Assembly (NCBI GenBank): GCA_021296025.1
Contig: JAGWBF010000034.1
Location: 501 to 14,655, forward strand
Length of the DNA stretch: 14,155 nucleotides
Direction: 5' to 3'
DNA from: Dehalococcoidia bacterium
GTDB taxonomy: Bacteria > Chloroflexota > Dehalococcoidia > Lucifugimonadales > JAGWBF01
Position numbers and translations under genes: made by a program
In this document: in pieces, positions 12,838 to 14,155 of the stretch
How positions within the stretch are numbered: position 1 is the first letter of the stretch
Layout of the letters: every line of letters starts with the position of its first letter
Notes under the pieces: model-generated
Database searches by the model: none
What the model was told of the DNA's origin: nothing
Seen by the model: the letters and a program-made list of their open reading frames with translations, nothing else

Positions 12838-13494
12838 ATGAGCAGGACCGATGACCTGCGCAGCAGCGTAGGGCCGCTGTGGGAAAAGACGGTGTTCCAC
12901 CCCTTCGTGACCGAGCTGGGGGACGGCACCCTTCGCGCCGCCGTATTCAGGACCTACTTCGAGCAGGACCACCTCTTCCTCAAGAGCTGGATTGCTCTCA
13001 TGTGCGCCGGTATCGCCAAGGCCCCGGACTTCGACGGGGCCCGCCCCCTGGCTGCCTTTGTCCACCTGGCGCTGGGGGGTGAGGAAGGGCTATTCCAGGA
13101 GTACTTCCGCGAGGAAGGGATGACGCACGACCAGGTGCGCCGCTTGAAGCACCTGCCAACCGGGCTGGCCTACTGCACCTACCTGGACAAGATCGCCCAC
13201 GAGGGCAGCTACTACGACATTATCACAGCCCTCCTTGGCATTGAGTGGCCCTACCTGGATTGGGGAAAGTGGCTGGTTGGCCAGGGCAAGAGTCCCGGCA
13301 ACAAGTACTACCAGACATGGATAGACATCCACGCCGGCCCGGACCTGGAGGGCTTCGTGACGTGGATGCGTCGTACCTTGGATGAAGCCAACATTCCCGA
13401 TGTCTCGGGCCTGGAAGAGGTGTTCGGCGCTGTCCTGAGGTACGAGTACCTGTTCTGGGAGATGGCCTACAAGGGAGAAGAATGGCCGAGGTAG
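12838..13494 (+). CDS. tenA: TenA-family thiaminase II / aminopyrimidine aminohydrolase, Cys-less variant
   Basis: 218 residues, the usual TenA length. Conserved positions line up with Bacillus subtilis TenA almost number for number: D44 in YFEQDHLFLKSW, Y112 in PTGLAYCTYL, and E203 in RYEYLFWEMAY. At the catalytic-Cys motif (usually PCxWxY) this protein reads G134-I135-E136-W137-P138-Y139, so Cys135 is replaced by Ile. Cys-less TenA proteins are known (the TenA_E group, active in plants); E136 is a candidate replacement residue, by inference. The expected role is hydrolysis of aminopyrimidine, perhaps also formylaminopyrimidine, to HMP for ThiD. The ATG at 12838 is set by SD GGAGG (12825-12829), 8 nt away. 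The gene overlaps thiD by 13 bp. Confidence 0.9.
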   Translation: MSRTDDLRSSVGPLWEKTVFHPFVTELGDGTLRAAVFRTYFEQDHLFLKSWIALMCAGIAKAPDFDGARPLAAFVHLALGGEEGLFQEYFREEGMTHDQVRRLKHLPTGLAYCTYLDKIAHEGSYYDIITALLGIEWPYLDWGKWLVGQGKSPGNKYYQTWIDIHAGPDLEGFVTWMRRTLDEANIPDVSGLEEVFGAVLRYEYLFWEMAYKGEEWPR

Positions 13495-14155
13495 GGAGGG
13501 TTGCAAGGGCGCTGACCATAGCAGGCTCCGACTCGGGCGGCGGCGCCGGGATACAGGCAGACCTGAAGAGCTTCGCCGCCATGGGCGTTTATGGTTCATC
13601 GGTACTGACAGCCATCACCGCCCAGAACACCATCGCCGTCACCGGCGTGCATGAGATTCCGTCCGAAATGATCGCCTCCCAGGTGAGGGCGGTCTTGACC
13701 GATATCGGGGCCGATGCTGTGAAAACTGGCATGCTATCCAGCACCGACATCATCGACACCGTCGCGGGGGAGCTGGACTACTTCCAGGTTGGTCAGCTGG
13801 TTGTGGACCCGGTGATGGTCGCCAAGAGCGGCGACAGCCTGCTCCATGAGGAAGCCGTGGATGCCCTGCGGAACAGGTTGGTGCCCATGGCAACGGTAGT
13901 TACTCCCAACATCCCCGAGGCTGAGGTGTTGACGGGCCTCTACATAGCCTCTCCCGACGAGGTGCGCCGGGCAGCCGTCCGAATCATCGACATGGGCGCC
14001 CGCTCTGTGGTGGTCAAGGGAGGCCACCTGGAAGGTCCGGCTGTCGACACCTTCTACGACGGCAGAGAGTTCCGGGAGCTGACCGCCGAGCGCATCGACA
14101 CAAAGAACACCCACGGCACCGGCTGCACCTTCGCCGCCTCCATTGCCGCTGGGCT
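13482..14155 (+). CDS. thiD: HMP / HMP-phosphate kinase ThiD, cut by window end
   Basis: 224 residues are visible with no stop; the typical protein has about 265, so some 40 are missing. Motifs in order: AGSDSGGGAGIQADLKSF (14-31) for substrate and phosphate binding, TAQNT (46-50) with the pyrimidine-contacting Gln-type position, DPVM (109-112), TPNIPEAEVLTG (141-152), GGHLEG (180-185), and HGTGCTFAAS (211-220) with the catalytic-loop C215. ThiD phosphorylates HMP to HMP-P and then HMP-PP in thiamin synthesis. The ATG lies within the last codons of tenA (13-bp overlap), with SD GGGAG a few bases before it inside tenA, so the two are translated together. Further thi genes (such as thiE or thiM) may follow beyond the window. 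Confidence 0.95.
   Translation, partial: MAEVGRVARALTIAGSDSGGGAGIQADLKSFAAMGVYGSSVLTAITAQNTIAVTGVHEIPSEMIASQVRAVLTDIGADAVKTGMLSSTDIIDTVAGELDYFQVGQLVVDPVMVAKSGDSLLHEEAVDALRNRLVPMATVVTPNIPEAEVLTGLYIASPDEVRRAAVRIIDMGARSVVVKGGHLEGPAVDTFYDGREFRELTAERIDTKNTHGTGCTFAASIAAG

Overview
This GC-rich window looks chromosomal and bacterial. It has densely packed short operons on both strands, many GTG/TTG starts, lipoproteins with LxxC signals and Pro/Thr linkers, and a bacterial TPP riboswitch. The 'PTPTAPTAT' type of lipoprotein linker, the DUF4349 lipoprotein and the gene styles fit Chloroflexota (Dehalococcoidia/SAR202-like). That assignment is inference; the window holds no rRNA or other phylogenetic marker that settles it. 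I see no tRNA, rRNA, CRISPR array, transposase, phage gene or attachment site.

Layout. (1) 8-4090, minus strand: YkvA-like DUF1232 membrane protein, DUF4349 lipoprotein, YchF-type P-loop ATPase, HemW. The last two are 6 bp apart and surely co-transcribed. (2) 4091-4166: AT-rich divergent promoter region with a small palindrome. (3) 4167-5231, plus strand: holA, DNA polymerase III delta. It collides tail to tail, with a 4-bp overlap, with (4) 5228-7640, minus strand: AIM24/TIGR00266-family protein, PHP-domain phosphoesterase, and an orphan OppD/DppD-type ABC ATPase. (5) 7641-8151: about 510 bp without a gene, holding an 8-bp inverted repeat and weak promoter candidates. (6) 8152-9694, plus strand: a lipoprotein with a Pro/Thr linker and three Cys-pair repeats, overlapping an endonuclease-III-like iron-sulfur DNA glycosylase. 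(7) 9700-14155, plus strand: a thiamin-pyrimidine salvage operon. A near-consensus sigma-70 promoter drives a TPP riboswitch with an intrinsic terminator, then thiZ-, thiX- and thiY-like ABC transporter genes, a 253-bp spacer with palindromic repeats, tenA, and thiD (cut by the window end).

How the thiamin genes fit together: ThiXYZ-type transporters import HMP or its formylamino/amino degradation products, TenA-family enzymes hydrolyse aminopyrimidine to HMP, and ThiD phosphorylates HMP twice to HMP-PP. TPP, the end product of thiamin synthesis, would close the riboswitch and terminate transcription before the first gene. The most interesting points are: the TenA lacks the usual active-site Cys (Ile135 at that place) and no deformylase gene is visible; the riboswitch has visible, mutually exclusive P1/antiterminator/terminator pairings and a first gene that starts 5 nt after the U-tract without a Shine-Dalgarno; a cluster of REP-like palindromes splits the operon; and the repeat lipoprotein is of unknown function.

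Nothing here is a convincingly new multi-gene system. The novelty lies in variants of known parts and in the uncharacterised lipoprotein.
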